From: Clostridia bacterium
Lineage (GTDB): Bacteria > Bacillota > Clostridia > Oscillospirales > CAG-272
Assembly (NCBI GenBank): GCA_017473865.1
Contig: JAFUJB010000012.1
Location: 17,807 to 81,806, forward strand
DNA length: 64,000 bases
Reading direction: 5' to 3'
A model generated the notes under the pieces. That model did no database searches. It saw only the letters and a list, made by a program, of their open reading frames with translations, and was not told where the DNA came from. A program made the translations under genes and the position numbers. Of the stretch, positions 8,284 through 16,843 are shown one piece after another (position 1 is the stretch's first letter; each line of letters starts with the position of its first letter).

Positions 8284-9603
8284 TTAAAGTTCTATATCCG
8301 ATAAGTCAAATCCGTCTTCGTCGACGGGATTTTCTGTATTATTTAACGAGATTTTTACTACGTCCTCGAATTTTGCATCTTTGTTCTGATACAAAATATT
8401 GAGTACTCCGAGAAAGTCTCTTATTATCTCACGTGGGGTTACCATACTGCCGGCGCCCGCTTTAGAGAGGCAGTCGCGCAAGAATATTTCCGCTTGCTCG
8501 TCGGTTACGGGAACGTCCCAGTTGTAATTCTGCCCATGAAGATTTTTGACTCTTGTTACAAGTGCAAAAAGCTGGTTGTCGTCGAGTCTTTCAAGCCTTA
8601 TTACAGGCCCCATAAGATTTTTGAATTCAGCAGAAGCATATCTTCCCTCTTCCAGACGGCTCTTAAGAGCTTCGTAGCTGTAAAGACCTCTCCGCTTGTC
8701 CTCAAGAAACATAGGCGTTCCGCCGAGTATTATGCCCAGTCCCTTTGCATTACCTTGCAAAGTGTCGTTAAACATCGACAAAAGCTTTTCGTAGTTCGCC
8801 TCTCTTGATATTCTGTTTGTTATCTTATAAAGATTTACGCACTCGTCGATAAAAAGCACTAGTCCGCTGTAACCTATCTTTTTGACAAAGAATGCGATTA
8901 GTTTTATATAGTCATACCAGTTTTCGTCGGTAATAATTGACGAAACGCCAAGGTCCTTACGGGCTTCCGTACGGGTGGTATATTCGCCTCTCAGCCAACG
9001 CAAAGCGCTGCCGCGCAGGCTGTCGTCTTCATTTTTATACGCTCTGTAAAATGCGTTTATAACGCAGGCAAAATCAAAACCGCCGACTTGGTTTTCCGCC
9101 TCTCTCGTTACCTCATAAATCTTGCTTTCGACCGCCCTGTCAAACTGCAAAGAACCCACTTCAATTCCGCTATGTGCCACATCCGACTGAGTGTTTGATA
9201 TCCACTTTGCAATCAGATTCTGCAAAGCCGAGCCGTCGGGCGAGGTCTTTGTGCACATATTTTTTATAAGCTCTCTGTAAGTTGCAACTCCGTTACCCTT
9301 TGCTCCGAAAAATCTTCTTTCGGGCGAAAGGTCGGCATCACAGCATACAAAATTCTTTTCAACGGCGTATCCTCTTACAAGCTGCATCAAAAAGCTTTTT
9401 CCGCTTCCGTATCTGCCGATTATCATTTTCATAAACGAACCGTTCTGCGATACGTTTTCCAAAGCGTCAAGCAAAGCCGAAACCTCACACTCTCTGCCTA
9501 TTGCGACGTAGGGTGCGCCCATACGGGGTACAACGCCTGCCGAAAGGCTTTCAAGCAGAGAAACCAATATTCTTTTTGGCACTTTGTTCACAGCCTGAGC
9601 CAT
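8284..9603 (-). CDS. P-loop ATPase of the DUF2791 (BrxC/BrxD-like) family
   Basis: 439 residues. Walker A GRYGSGKS is at residues 63-70 in a typical IIGRYGSGKSFLMQLVRG context, Walker B is in LVLFIDECVNL near 251, and a sensor-like GGTPMFLEDKRRG follows. This layout is that of PF10923 (DUF2791) AAA/ABC-like ATPases, including BrxD-type proteins of BREX-related phage defence. No other BREX component (methylase, PglZ, protease, BrxL) is nearby, so a BREX role is not claimed. The start codon lies 16 bp inside the end of the TerB-domain gene, a clear coupling. It probably acts with that protein as an ATP-driven device on nucleic acid; the function is not known. Confidence 0.82.
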   Translation of the reverse strand: MAQAVNKVPKRILVSLLESLSAGVVPRMGAPYVAIGRECEVSALLDALENVSQNGSFMKMIIGRYGSGKSFLMQLVRGYAVEKNFVCCDADLSPERRFFGAKGNGVATYRELIKNMCTKTSPDGSALQNLIAKWISNTQSDVAHSGIEVGSLQFDRAVESKIYEVTREAENQVGGFDFACVINAFYRAYKNEDDSLRGSALRWLRGEYTTRTEARKDLGVSSIITDENWYDYIKLIAFFVKKIGYSGLVLFIDECVNLYKITNRISREANYEKLLSMFNDTLQGNAKGLGIILGGTPMFLEDKRRGLYSYEALKSRLEEGRYASAEFKNLMGPVIRLERLDDNQLFALVTRVKNLHGQNYNWDVPVTDEQAEIFLRDCLSKAGAGSMVTPREIIRDFLGVLNILYQNKDAKFEDVVKISLNNTENPVDEDGFDLSDIEL

Positions 9604-11180
9604 TGTTTTATCTCACTTTCGTAATCGGGAATAACGATATATTCACCGTCTTTTTCTTCTATTCCTATATCGCCCAAAATCTCAAAGCAAAGCTCGTTTA
9701 CGCACTCTGCCAGAGTTTCAAGCATCATATAATTTTCATCTGCTATATCGGCAAATCCCTTGCTGTCTCTCTTATATATACACAGCAATGCCTGTTTTGC
9801 AATATCAAGCGACTCGCTTTCAACCGACTTGTTTTCTTTTACGGTATCTTCAACAATATCCTCTTCAAAAACGCCCTCGGTAAGTCTGTCGGTTACTTCC
9901 CACGACTCTTTCTCAATCATCTTTGCTTTTTCAAAAGATACTTCAAAAGGCTTTATTTTTTCCTCAACAAAAACGTCTTCGTATTCTTTCTTAGCCTTTT
10001 TTTCATAGAAAGGTGCGGGGAGATGTTTTTCAAAATACTCGTTAATAATATTTTTGTGCTGTTCGGTAAGATTCTGAACGTTCAGCCTTGCTCTGATCCC
10101 CAAATAAGCTCTTACTCTGTTTTCACAGTATTTGACCGTATCTGTTATGATAAAACCGACGTCAGACGCATCTTTAAGATCATAGTAGGTAAGCTTTATT
10201 TTTCTTTTTACGTCATAAGCGCATAAAGCCCCGCCAAAAGAATCTCTCGTGCATACTTTTTCTTCAAGCCTATTCGCCATTTCAAACCTTCCGTCTGATT
10301 TGGCGTAATTTTTTACAGCAAACTCAAAAGCCTTATTTATATGTTTTTCAAAAATTTCCGAGTTGCTTTCATCAACATACTTGCTTTTTCGCCATCTGTA
10401 CGATGAGCCTTTTTCAAGCATAAGAGATGCAAAAACATCGCCATCATTACAAGAAAAAAACATTTGCTTAAATTCGGTAACCTCGGTTACGTCCGGCAAA
10501 AAATCTTCAAGTCTTTCGAGCGGAAAAGGCAGGTTATTTATCAGACAGTAGTCGCAAACCCATTCCGACATATATTTGTCAAGCTTGGTATAGCTTTTTC
10601 TGTATTGCTCCCATATATCGCACATAAGCGAAAGTCCCTTTTGTGCCGGGATAAGCTCGGGAAGATTGATTATCTCGTAGACGTAAAGCAATATATAACT
10701 GCTGTCTGTGGGTAGATATATATTTTTTCTTACGCAGTCGCGCCAATAAAAATACCACCTGCGCTGACTGAGGGACATCTGAACGTAACTCGGCATATAC
10801 GAGTAGTATTTAACCGGCTGCACTTCACCGTGACTTACGTTAAAATACTTTCGCGCATCTAATCTGAAACGCTCGTAAAAAGTGTATTTCATCGGCCAAG
10901 TATAAATTTCAACTGACTTTACAAGGCTGTTTTCGGGAGAATACGACAAACAAAGTTCAGAATTATACCCGTCTGTTTTCTCTCGCGGAATGGGGGCACC
11001 GCTTAAAGCAATACGTTCTTCACCCTTTTCACAGACCAACACAGTATCGGCAGACGAAAAAACGTTTTGTTTTGTCAAGGTTTTTTTCACCGGAGTAATC
11101 TCCTCAATGTCCCAAAAACTGTCGGTCTCGGCTATTCTGCAATGCTTTTTCGATTGTTTGTCATCGTGTTTGAAAATCAT
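9588..11180 (-). CDS. TerB_N/TerB_C domain protein
   Basis: 530 residues. A region around residues 115-210 (PSYVQMSLSQRRWYFYWRD, YILLYVYEIINL, Y-x-K-LDKYMSEW) matches the TerB N-terminal associated domain. The last about 110 residues (AKQALLCIYKRDSKGF, ECVNELCFEILGDIGIEE, EYIVIPDYE) match TerB_C. Between them is a poorly conserved middle and an acidic linker (KKEYEDVFVEEK). These domains occur in proteins linked with tellurite/stress operons and with ATPase-helicase cassettes in Firmicutes. In such cassettes a helicase gene often accompanies the pair; none is present here. First gene of a unit with the ATPase and alaS. The ribosome site is weak. Confidence 0.78.
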   Translation of the reverse strand: MIFKHDDKQSKKHCRIAETDSFWDIEEITPVKKTLTKQNVFSSADTVLVCEKGEERIALSGAPIPREKTDGYNSELCLSYSPENSLVKSVEIYTWPMKYTFYERFRLDARKYFNVSHGEVQPVKYYSYMPSYVQMSLSQRRWYFYWRDCVRKNIYLPTDSSYILLYVYEIINLPELIPAQKGLSLMCDIWEQYRKSYTKLDKYMSEWVCDYCLINNLPFPLERLEDFLPDVTEVTEFKQMFFSCNDGDVFASLMLEKGSSYRWRKSKYVDESNSEIFEKHINKAFEFAVKNYAKSDGRFEMANRLEEKVCTRDSFGGALCAYDVKRKIKLTYYDLKDASDVGFIITDTVKYCENRVRAYLGIRARLNVQNLTEQHKNIINEYFEKHLPAPFYEKKAKKEYEDVFVEEKIKPFEVSFEKAKMIEKESWEVTDRLTEGVFEEDIVEDTVKENKSVESESLDIAKQALLCIYKRDSKGFADIADENYMMLETLAECVNELCFEILGDIGIEEKDGEYIVIPDYESEIKQWLRL

Positions 11181-11276
11181 TCTTTACAGCTCTTATCTCA
11201 CTTTTTTATCCGATTAACGTTATGATATATATATTATTCCCTTAATTATATCATAAATATAGCTCAATGTCAAATA

Positions 11277-11966
11277 TTATAAAGCAATACAACCGCCGAT
11301 ATCGGTAAGTTTTTCATCGGACAGCTCCACAGCTTTTTTACCGTATTTTTCAACAAATTTTCTGACCTTTTCACCGTCTTTATATCCTTGCAGACTGCCG
11401 AAAAAAACTACCTTATCATCAAACACAGCCGACGCACCGCCAATAAAACCGCAATCGTATCCTTGCAGTTCAATTCCCTCTTTTTCAACAAGCAATACGT
11501 CAATATCATTTTGCATATAAGCCTTGCAGAGACCCGTATCGGTAGTCATAAAAGCGTTATTTGCAACCTTGCAGGTCGAACACGCCGTGTAACCCTGTTT
11601 TACGTCGATTACAGTGTTTGCGAGCTCTTTTATTTTTATTGAGACATGCGCGCATTTTGCATACAGCGTTTTATCGTTTGTAAGTACGGCATTGAAAAGA
11701 ATGTCGTTGGGATAATCGGGCGAAATATTCTCATCGGTAGTTATAATTTTTATTCCAAGCCCGTCAAAAAGCTCTATATTTTCTTTATAATAATCGTTAT
11801 GTGTCAGCAACTCTTCCCCGTTATAAAAAACAAGCATATCCGCGTGTGTGCATACATCCTTCTGCAGCTTCGAAAAAGGTGGCAAAAGTACTATGTCGTA
11901 CCCCATATCTTTCAGCTTATTAATGCACTTTTCAGATACGGTATTACCCATCAAAAGTTTCTTCAT
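11277..11966 (-). CDS. DUF6873-type protein (guanidine-modifying-enzyme-like fold, putative)
   Basis: 229 residues, cytosolic, no membrane helix. The C-terminal half shows GFIGGASAVFDDKVVFFGSL, ending in a TDIGGCIAL tail, which I associate with the DUF6873 'GME fold' family common in Clostridia. The GYTACSTCKV segment near residue 123 has two cysteines. No reaction has been assigned to the family as far as I know, and the fold name comes from memory, not from a search. The ribosome site GGAGGAG is well placed. It is a single gene, followed on the same strand by nothing within 96 bp. Confidence 0.65.
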   Translation of the reverse strand: MKKLLMGNTVSEKCINKLKDMGYDIVLLPPFSKLQKDVCTHADMLVFYNGEELLTHNDYYKENIELFDGLGIKIITTDENISPDYPNDILFNAVLTNDKTLYAKCAHVSIKIKELANTVIDVKQGYTACSTCKVANNAFMTTDTGLCKAYMQNDIDVLLVEKEGIELQGYDCGFIGGASAVFDDKVVFFGSLQGYKDGEKVRKFVEKYGKKAVELSDEKLTDIGGCIAL

Positions 11967-12000
11967 AGCTCCTCCGATAATGGCTATATCGCTTTGAAAA

Positions 12001-12033
12001 AAGAGTAAAGCCCGTACGATCCTGTACGGGCTG
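12001..12033 (-). terminator. Terminator of rpmB
   Basis: AGCCCGTAC (12009-12017) / GTACGGGCT (12024-12032), followed on the minus strand by a T-rich tract. Confidence 0.8.
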
Positions 12034-12049
12034 AAAATTCAATATACGA

Positions 12050-12238
12050 TCAGTTAGCTCTTGTAACCTTGTTGGAACGGAGACAACGCGAGCAGACATT
12101 AACTGTCTTGGGCGTGCCGTTTACAACCGCCTTGACCTTTCTGATATTGGGCTTCCATACTCTGTTTGTTTTACGGTTGGAGTGAGAAACATTAAGGCCG
12201 AAAGCCACACTCTTGCCGCAGAATTCACATTTTGCCAT
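12050..12238 (-). CDS. rpmB: 50S ribosomal protein L28
   Basis: 62 residues, the full normal length. It carries the zinc-ribbon form with CEFCGK at residues 4-9 and CSRCLRS near 53, so the four cysteines should bind zinc. KTNRVWKPNI is the L28 core. GGAGGTG lies 6 nt before the ATG. It is a monocistronic unit between its own promoter and terminator. Zinc-type L28 sometimes has a zinc-free paralogue elsewhere; none is seen here. Confidence 0.97.
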   Translation of the reverse strand: MAKCEFCGKSVAFGLNVSHSNRKTNRVWKPNIRKVKAVVNGTPKTVNVCSRCLRSNKVTRAN

Positions 12239-12297
12239 TCCGATGCACCTCCAATTTTATGATAAATCAAATTATAAACATCATTAGAACAGAGGTT

Positions 12298-12326
12298 ATT
12301 ATACCACAACATTTTTCAAATTGCAA
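12298..12326 (-). promoter_or_regulatory. Sigma-A promoter of rpmB
   Basis: Minus strand TTGCAA (12326-12321), 17-bp spacer, TATAAT (12303-12298). Confidence 0.75.
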
Positions 12327-12429
12327 TACATTTTTGAAAATATTATTGCGTTAAATACCTATATTTCTCTATTTATCACGGTTTTTGACATATTTAACGG
12401 GAATGTTTATGGGTTCTTTCCCTATGCAC

Positions 12430-13323
12430 CTATTTTTCTTTTTCAGGCGTATCGAAAATCTGAGCAAGAATGATAGCCGCAAACATTATAACACAGCCGA
12501 ATATTTCTCTGCCCGACATTTTTTGGCCAAGCAATATCCAACCGAACAACGCCGCGAATACCGATTCAAGACTCATTATAATTGACGCTATAGCAGGCTG
12601 TAGGTCTTTTTGCGCGATAGTCTGAAAAGTATAGCCTATTCCACACGAAGCCGCTCCTGTATAGAGTATGGGCACCCACGCACTGAGTATGCCTGATAAA
12701 TCCGGCTTTTCAAAAATAAACATTATAATAACAGACAATGCGCCGCATACGTAGAACTGAATACACGACAGTTTTAATGCATTATATACTGCGGCGTATT
12801 TCGCAACAGCCATTATCTGAAACGAGAAGACAATCGCACATATAAACACAAGCGTATCGCCCTTTGAAAGAACGAGAGATTCTTTCATACACAGTAAATA
12901 CATTCCAACCATTGCAAGCGCGACGCTGACCCATATACCAAGCCCGATCTTCTTGCGCAAAAAGATGCCGAGTATAGGGATTATAATGATATAAAGACTG
13001 GTAAGAAATCCTGCTTTTCCGGCAGTAGTAAATTGCAGCCCAACCTGCTGAAGCGTACACGCGATCATCAAAAACACACCGCACACTGCTCCGCCCGCAA
13101 ATACACCCTTGGGATTATACCCATCTTGGTCTTCTCCGGGGTCTTTTCTGCCGAGGACAAACACCGCAGGAAGCAACACCGTACCTCCAAGTAAGAATCT
13201 GACCGCCTGAAAAGTAAGGGGGCCTACGTGCTCCATTCCCTCGACCTGAAATGACATAGCAGCACCCCAAACGAGTGCCGCCATCATAAGCATTATAGCT
13301 GCTCTGAACTTTTTTAATCTCAT
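12430..13323 (-). CDS. EamA/DMT-family transporter
   Basis: 297 residues with about ten hydrophobic helices arranged as two EamA repeats. The first begins AAIMLMMAALVWGAAMSFQVEGM and has the conserved P-L-T-F-Q-A-V-R-F motif; the second begins GDTLVFICAIVFSFQIMAVAKYA and ends in SLESVFAALFGWILLGQKMSGRE, the usual repeat-2 signature. These are inner-membrane exporters or importers of amino acids, nucleotides or drugs; the substrate cannot be read. It is separated from the C_GCAxxG_C_C gene by 32 bp on the same strand, so it is probably downstream in that unit. Confidence 0.92.
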   Translation of the reverse strand: MRLKKFRAAIMLMMAALVWGAAMSFQVEGMEHVGPLTFQAVRFLLGGTVLLPAVFVLGRKDPGEDQDGYNPKGVFAGGAVCGVFLMIACTLQQVGLQFTTAGKAGFLTSLYIIIIPILGIFLRKKIGLGIWVSVALAMVGMYLLCMKESLVLSKGDTLVFICAIVFSFQIMAVAKYAAVYNALKLSCIQFYVCGALSVIIMFIFEKPDLSGILSAWVPILYTGAASCGIGYTFQTIAQKDLQPAIASIIMSLESVFAALFGWILLGQKMSGREIFGCVIMFAAIILAQIFDTPEKEK

Positions 13324-13355
13324 AAAATATGTACCACTTTTTGCCTATAAATCAA

Positions 13356-13760
13356 TTAATCAGCTAAAAGAACGGCTTCTACTGCCTTAACTGCAACTCT
13401 TATACATTCGTCGCACGAAACGGTAGGACTGCCGCCTTTCAAGCCCTTTATGTCGCAACAAGCCGTAGCCTTGCATTTTTCACTGAAATACTCTTCAATT
13501 CTGCCAGACAGTTTGTACGTCTCTGCCTTGCTTGAATTCTTAGTATCTCCGTTACTGCCGAGCAAGCCTGCTACCATAACGGCGCCCGACAAAGCGCCGC
13601 ATACGTTATTTCTGTTTCCCATGCCTGCGCCGAAGCCTTCAGCAATCTTATAGAGGGTTATTTCATCTATTCCCACTCTGTCGCAAAAGGCGCAAACCAC
13701 CGACTGCGCGCAGTTATAGCCCGCAGAATGAAGCGCAAGAGCTTTTTCTGTATAGTTCAT
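13356..13760 (-). CDS. C_GCAxxG_C_C family protein (putative redox protein)
   Basis: 134 residues with the family motif in order: GYNCAQSVVCAF (Cys 17), GFGAGMGNRNNVCGALSGAVMVAGLL (the C-G-A-x-x-G core), C near 99-103, and CDECI near the end. Cysteine spacing suggests a metal or redox site. The family is common in anaerobes, often next to transporters, as here with EamA. No enzymatic activity is established. Complete length. It probably forms one unit with the downstream EamA gene and the upstream small membrane protein. Confidence 0.9.
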   Translation of the reverse strand: MNYTEKALALHSAGYNCAQSVVCAFCDRVGIDEITLYKIAEGFGAGMGNRNNVCGALSGAVMVAGLLGSNGDTKNSSKAETYKLSGRIEEYFSEKCKATACCDIKGLKGGSPTVSCDECIRVAVKAVEAVLLAD

Positions 13761-13777
13761 TTTATTCCCCTATAAAC

Positions 13778-14071
13778 TCAGCAGAATTCCGCTTCGTCAA
13801 CGTAGTCGTCAGTAAGGATCTCGACTTCGCCGTCTTCATAGTTATACTCATCGTCGCCAAGGAATTCGGAAAGAAGATCCTCTTCTTTTTTCACGTCCTT
13901 TGCGTGCTTATAAAGCAATACGCCGCCTGCGATACCGCCTGCCGCCGACATAGCGAGCAAAACCGTTGCAAGATTTTTCTTCTTTGCAAAGAGGAAGAAG
14001 AAAAGTATTGCCATCGATACCGACTGAACAACAAGTGCTATTCCTGCATAAAATGCTGTTTTCTTAAACAT
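13778..14071 (-). CDS. Small two-helix membrane protein with acidic tail
   Basis: 97 residues, not recognised. Two transmembrane segments (about 6-27 and 33-52) are followed by a KHAKDVKKEEDLL helix and a strongly acidic C-terminal tail (DDEYNYEDGEVEILTDDY). The segment between the helices is basic (KKK), so under the positive-inside rule the hairpin loop is cytoplasmic or both ends are; the orientation is ambiguous. A good AGGAGG-like site precedes the ATG. It lies 28 bp after prfB on the same strand, so cotranscription with prfB is likely. Confidence 0.7.
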   Translation of the reverse strand: MFKKTAFYAGIALVVQSVSMAILFFFLFAKKKNLATVLLAMSAAGGIAGGVLLYKHAKDVKKEEDLLSEFLGDDEYNYEDGEVEILTDDYVDEAEFC

Positions 14072-14099
14072 AATTTTATCCTCCTGAAAACTCGGTATG

Positions 14100-15206
14100 T
14101 TAAACCTGAGCCTGTGATTTCAAATATGCGTTGATAAATCCGTCGATCTCGCCGTCCATTACAGCCGAGATGTTTCCGTCTTCATAACCCGTTCTCGTGT
14201 CTTTTGCAAGGGTATAGGGCATAAATACGTAGGATCTAATCTGTGCGCCCCATTCAATGTTGGTCTTTACACCCTTGATATCCTCGATCTTGTCGAGTTT
14301 TTCTCTTTCTTTGATCTCCATAAGCTTTGCCTTAAGCATTTTCATTGCCGTTTCCTTGTTCTGAAGCTGGCTTCTTTCGGTCTGACAGCCAACTACTATA
14401 CCGGTAGGAATATGGAGAATTCTAATCGCCGAGTCAGTCTTGTTAATATGCTGACCGCCAGCTCCGCTTGAACGGTGGGCAGTTATTTCAAGCTCTTCTT
14501 CTTTCAACTCGATCTTGCCGTCGTCCTCAAACTCGGGCATAACCTCGACCGAAGCAAACGACGTATGACGTCTGCCCGAAGAGTCAAACGGAGAAACACG
14601 CACAAGACGGTGAACCCCGTTTTCGCCCTTAAGATATCCGTATGCATTTTCGCCTTCGATCATAATAGTGGCACTCTTAAGGCCTGCTTCGTCGCCGTCA
14701 AGCCAGTCGATAAGCTTTACGTTATATCCGTGACGTTCGCCCCAACGCGTATACATTCTGTACAGCATTTGCGCCCAGTCCTGAGCTTCAGTACCGCCAG
14801 CACCGGGATGGAACGAAACTATAGCGTTATTTTTATCATATTCCCCTGAAAGCAAAGTTGCTATTCTTCTTGTCTCGATTTCTTCGGTAATCGACTTCTG
14901 TTCAGCCAACACCTCTTCAAGAACGCTCTCGTCGTTTTCTTCAAGACCCATCTCGGCAAGTACGGTAGCATCATCGCAACGTTTTTTGAGGATTTCGTAC
15001 GCTTCCACCTTGCTCTTCATGGACTTTATCTGCTGAAGAATAGTGCTCGAATCGGGACTGTTCCAGAAATTCGGGTCAAGCGTTTTTTCTTCAAGATTTG
15101 TAATATTTACTTTAAGTTCTTCAATTTTCATGGCATTGCCGAGCTCGTCTATCTCTCCGTCAAGTCGTATAAGCTCGCGCTTTGCTTCTTCAAGCTGTAT
15201 AATCAA
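14100..15206 (-). CDS. prfB: Peptide chain release factor 2
   Basis: 368 residues. The codon-reading motif SPF is in VRVSPFDSSGRRHTSF, which marks RF2 (UGA/UAA) and not RF1. The catalytic GGQ is in SSGAGGQHINKTDSA near residue 246. The frame is continuous from a TTG start at 15206 (AGGAGG 7 nt upstream) to the stop, so there is no in-frame UGA and no programmed +1 frameshift of the kind found in many bacterial prfB genes. The start codon TTG is weak despite a strong ribosome site. Upstream in 15207-15300 no separate promoter is obvious. Confidence 0.96.
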   Translation of the reverse strand: MIIQLEEAKRELIRLDGEIDELGNAMKIEELKVNITNLEEKTLDPNFWNSPDSSTILQQIKSMKSKVEAYEILKKRCDDATVLAEMGLEENDESVLEEVLAEQKSITEEIETRRIATLLSGEYDKNNAIVSFHPGAGGTEAQDWAQMLYRMYTRWGERHGYNVKLIDWLDGDEAGLKSATIMIEGENAYGYLKGENGVHRLVRVSPFDSSGRRHTSFASVEVMPEFEDDGKIELKEEELEITAHRSSGAGGQHINKTDSAIRILHIPTGIVVGCQTERSQLQNKETAMKMLKAKLMEIKEREKLDKIEDIKGVKTNIEWGAQIRSYVFMPYTLAKDTRTGYEDGNISAVMDGEIDGFINAYLKSQAQV

Positions 15207-15300
15207 TGGATTTCCTCCTAAAATAATTCAACGTCTATCTATATTATTATAAACAACGTAATCCCTTTTGTAAACATATTTTACCAAATATTTATTGTTT

Positions 15301-16056
15301 TTAGACGCAAAACGATACGTTGCTTTCGAAAAATTCCGTATGTATGCCTGAGTCAAAATTTTTGACAAGCATTTCGAGCCTTGCGCATACGATATTTTCG
15401 GTAAAATAGTGTCCACCGCATATAAGGTTTATACCCAGTTCCTTTGCTTCGTGCTCACAGTTATAGGGCATTTCTCCAGTAATAAAAGTGTCGCATCCGC
15501 ATTTCAAAGCCTCAGAAAGATATCCCTTTCCGCTGCCGCCTACAATAGCTATTTTCGATACGGGATTCCCTGAATCAACACAAACGACTCTGTCTGCACC
15601 TAAAATTTCTTTCACCTTCGCCGCAAAGGTAGTTAAGTCAACCCTTTCCACAGTTCCCATTCTGCCGATATCGGAAAAATCCTCAATATTTTTTATATCC
15701 AGAACGTCTGCCAAAGCGTCGTTTACCCCTCCGCTTACCTTGTCAAGTCTTGTATGAAAAGACAGTACGGCAACGTCGTTTTTGATAAGCTTGCACGCTT
15801 TTCTGCCGATAGAAACACCGCCGTCAATATTACTGATGGGACTGAAAATAAAAGGATGGTGAGTTATGATACAGTCGAATACGTTTTTTATTGCATAGTC
15901 GATTGCACTTTCGGAAGCATCAAGGCATATAAGCGCCTTTTTTACTTCTTTTTCGGGGCAAGGAATACACATTCTTCCGTCGTTGTCCCATTCACACGAT
16001 AGTTCAGCAGGAATAGCACTGTTCAAAAATTCATACAACATTTCAACGTTTGCCAT
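15301..16056 (-). CDS. Nif3-like dinuclear metal centre protein
   Basis: 251 residues of the Nif3/YqfO (DUF34) family, the short version without the inserted PII-like domain. Metal ligands can be read: CIITHHPFIF near residue 64, D of FHTRLDKVSGGVNDALAD near 104, and GGHYFTE near 220. Family members form a toroidal hexamer with a di-metal site; older annotation as GTP cyclohydrolase type 2 is not well supported. It overlaps trmK by 14 bp, the standard Firmicute trmK-yqfO arrangement, and is translationally coupled to it. Confidence 0.93.
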   Translation of the reverse strand: MANVEMLYEFLNSAIPAELSCEWDNDGRMCIPCPEKEVKKALICLDASESAIDYAIKNVFDCIITHHPFIFSPISNIDGGVSIGRKACKLIKNDVAVLSFHTRLDKVSGGVNDALADVLDIKNIEDFSDIGRMGTVERVDLTTFAAKVKEILGADRVVCVDSGNPVSKIAIVGGSGKGYLSEALKCGCDTFITGEMPYNCEHEAKELGINLICGGHYFTENIVCARLEMLVKNFDSGIHTEFFESNVSFCV

Positions 16057-16735
16057 AACAATTCTCCTTTATCACTAAAAGCTCGTCAAGACATCTGACG
16101 TCTTCTTCAACGCTAAGACCTGCTTTTTGTCTGCCTGCAATCTTCACTTTTTGTCGGCTAATCACCTTGTCAGCAAGCTTTTCCAAAAGACGCTCGTTTT
16201 TCTCTATATTAATTCTGCCAAGTAAATACTCGGCAGGCGTCATAGCAGTAAATTCTCCCGTATATTCGGCGCAGATGATCTGATATATCTTACCCTCTTC
16301 GACGATATATTCGTCGGTTACCGTATAGCCGTTTTCACACAAAAACATACGTACCGATTCTTCCTTCGTCATCGGCTGAAGTATGTATTTTACACCCGTC
16401 TTGTTAATAGTCTGCTCTTGAAGTATCTGTTCAATAAGCTCTCCGCCCATACCTGCAATTACAACATCGGTAGGAGAAAACCTCTCAATGCCTTTCAAAC
16501 CGTCGGTGAGATACGTGTCAATCTGACCGTCAAGACCGTATTTTTTTACGTTATTTTTTGCCTTCTGCAATGGCATTTCGTTTATATCGGCGGCAACTGC
16601 CTTACTTATTTTACCCGTCTGGGCAAGGTATATAGGCAGTTTCCCGTGGTCGGTACCTATGTCGGCGAGTATGGCGTCCTGTCTTACGCATTTTGCAATA
16701 CACGTCATTCTTTTGTCAATAACAACTGGCAACAT
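16043..16735 (-). CDS. trmK: tRNA (adenine(22)-N1)-methyltransferase TrmK
   Basis: 230 residues. The class I SAM-binding motif is in LADIGTDHGKLPIYLAQ (about residues 23-40), the acidic end of strand 2 is in AVAADINEMPL, and VIAGMGGELIEQIL carries the family-specific GMGG. It methylates N1 of A22 in tRNA. The C-terminal part is the expected helical extension. The start ATG at 16735 follows ACGGAG. It is the first gene of the trmK-Nif3 unit. Confidence 0.94.
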   Translation of the reverse strand: MLPVVIDKRMTCIAKCVRQDAILADIGTDHGKLPIYLAQTGKISKAVAADINEMPLQKAKNNVKKYGLDGQIDTYLTDGLKGIERFSPTDVVIAGMGGELIEQILQEQTINKTGVKYILQPMTKEESVRMFLCENGYTVTDEYIVEEGKIYQIICAEYTGEFTAMTPAEYLLGRINIEKNERLLEKLADKVISRQKVKIAGRQKAGLSVEEDVRCLDELLVIKENCYGKR

Positions 16736-16761
16736 CTATATCTCCGTAAAATATGAACAAA

Positions 16762-16789
16762 ATAGTTGGTGCACTTAGCCGCCAACTAT
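16762..16789. repeat. Inverted repeat in the trmK upstream region
   Basis: ATAGTTGG (16762-16769) and CCAACTAT (16782-16789) with 12 bp between. It could be an operator or an mRNA leader hairpin; there is no T tract, so it is not a terminator for trmK. Confidence 0.5.
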
Positions 16790-16805
16790 CTGTTATACTT
16801 AATAA

Positions 16806-16828
16806 AGGGGCTTAAAATATAAGCCCCC
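16806..16828 (-). terminator. Terminator after the DUF1858 gene
   Basis: GGGGCTTA / TAAGCCCC stem (16807-16814, 16820-16827) followed on the minus strand by TTTATT. Confidence 0.6.
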
Positions 16829-16843
16829 ATGTTTGTTTATCGA

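Noticed and set aside
8284-11180. Complete BREX defence system
   Set aside because: Only a DUF2791-type ATPase and a TerB protein are present; methyltransferase, PglZ, protease and helicase are missing.
12121-12312. Minus-strand frame overlapping rpmB
   Set aside because: Out of frame with L28 and covers the rpmB promoter and ribosome site.
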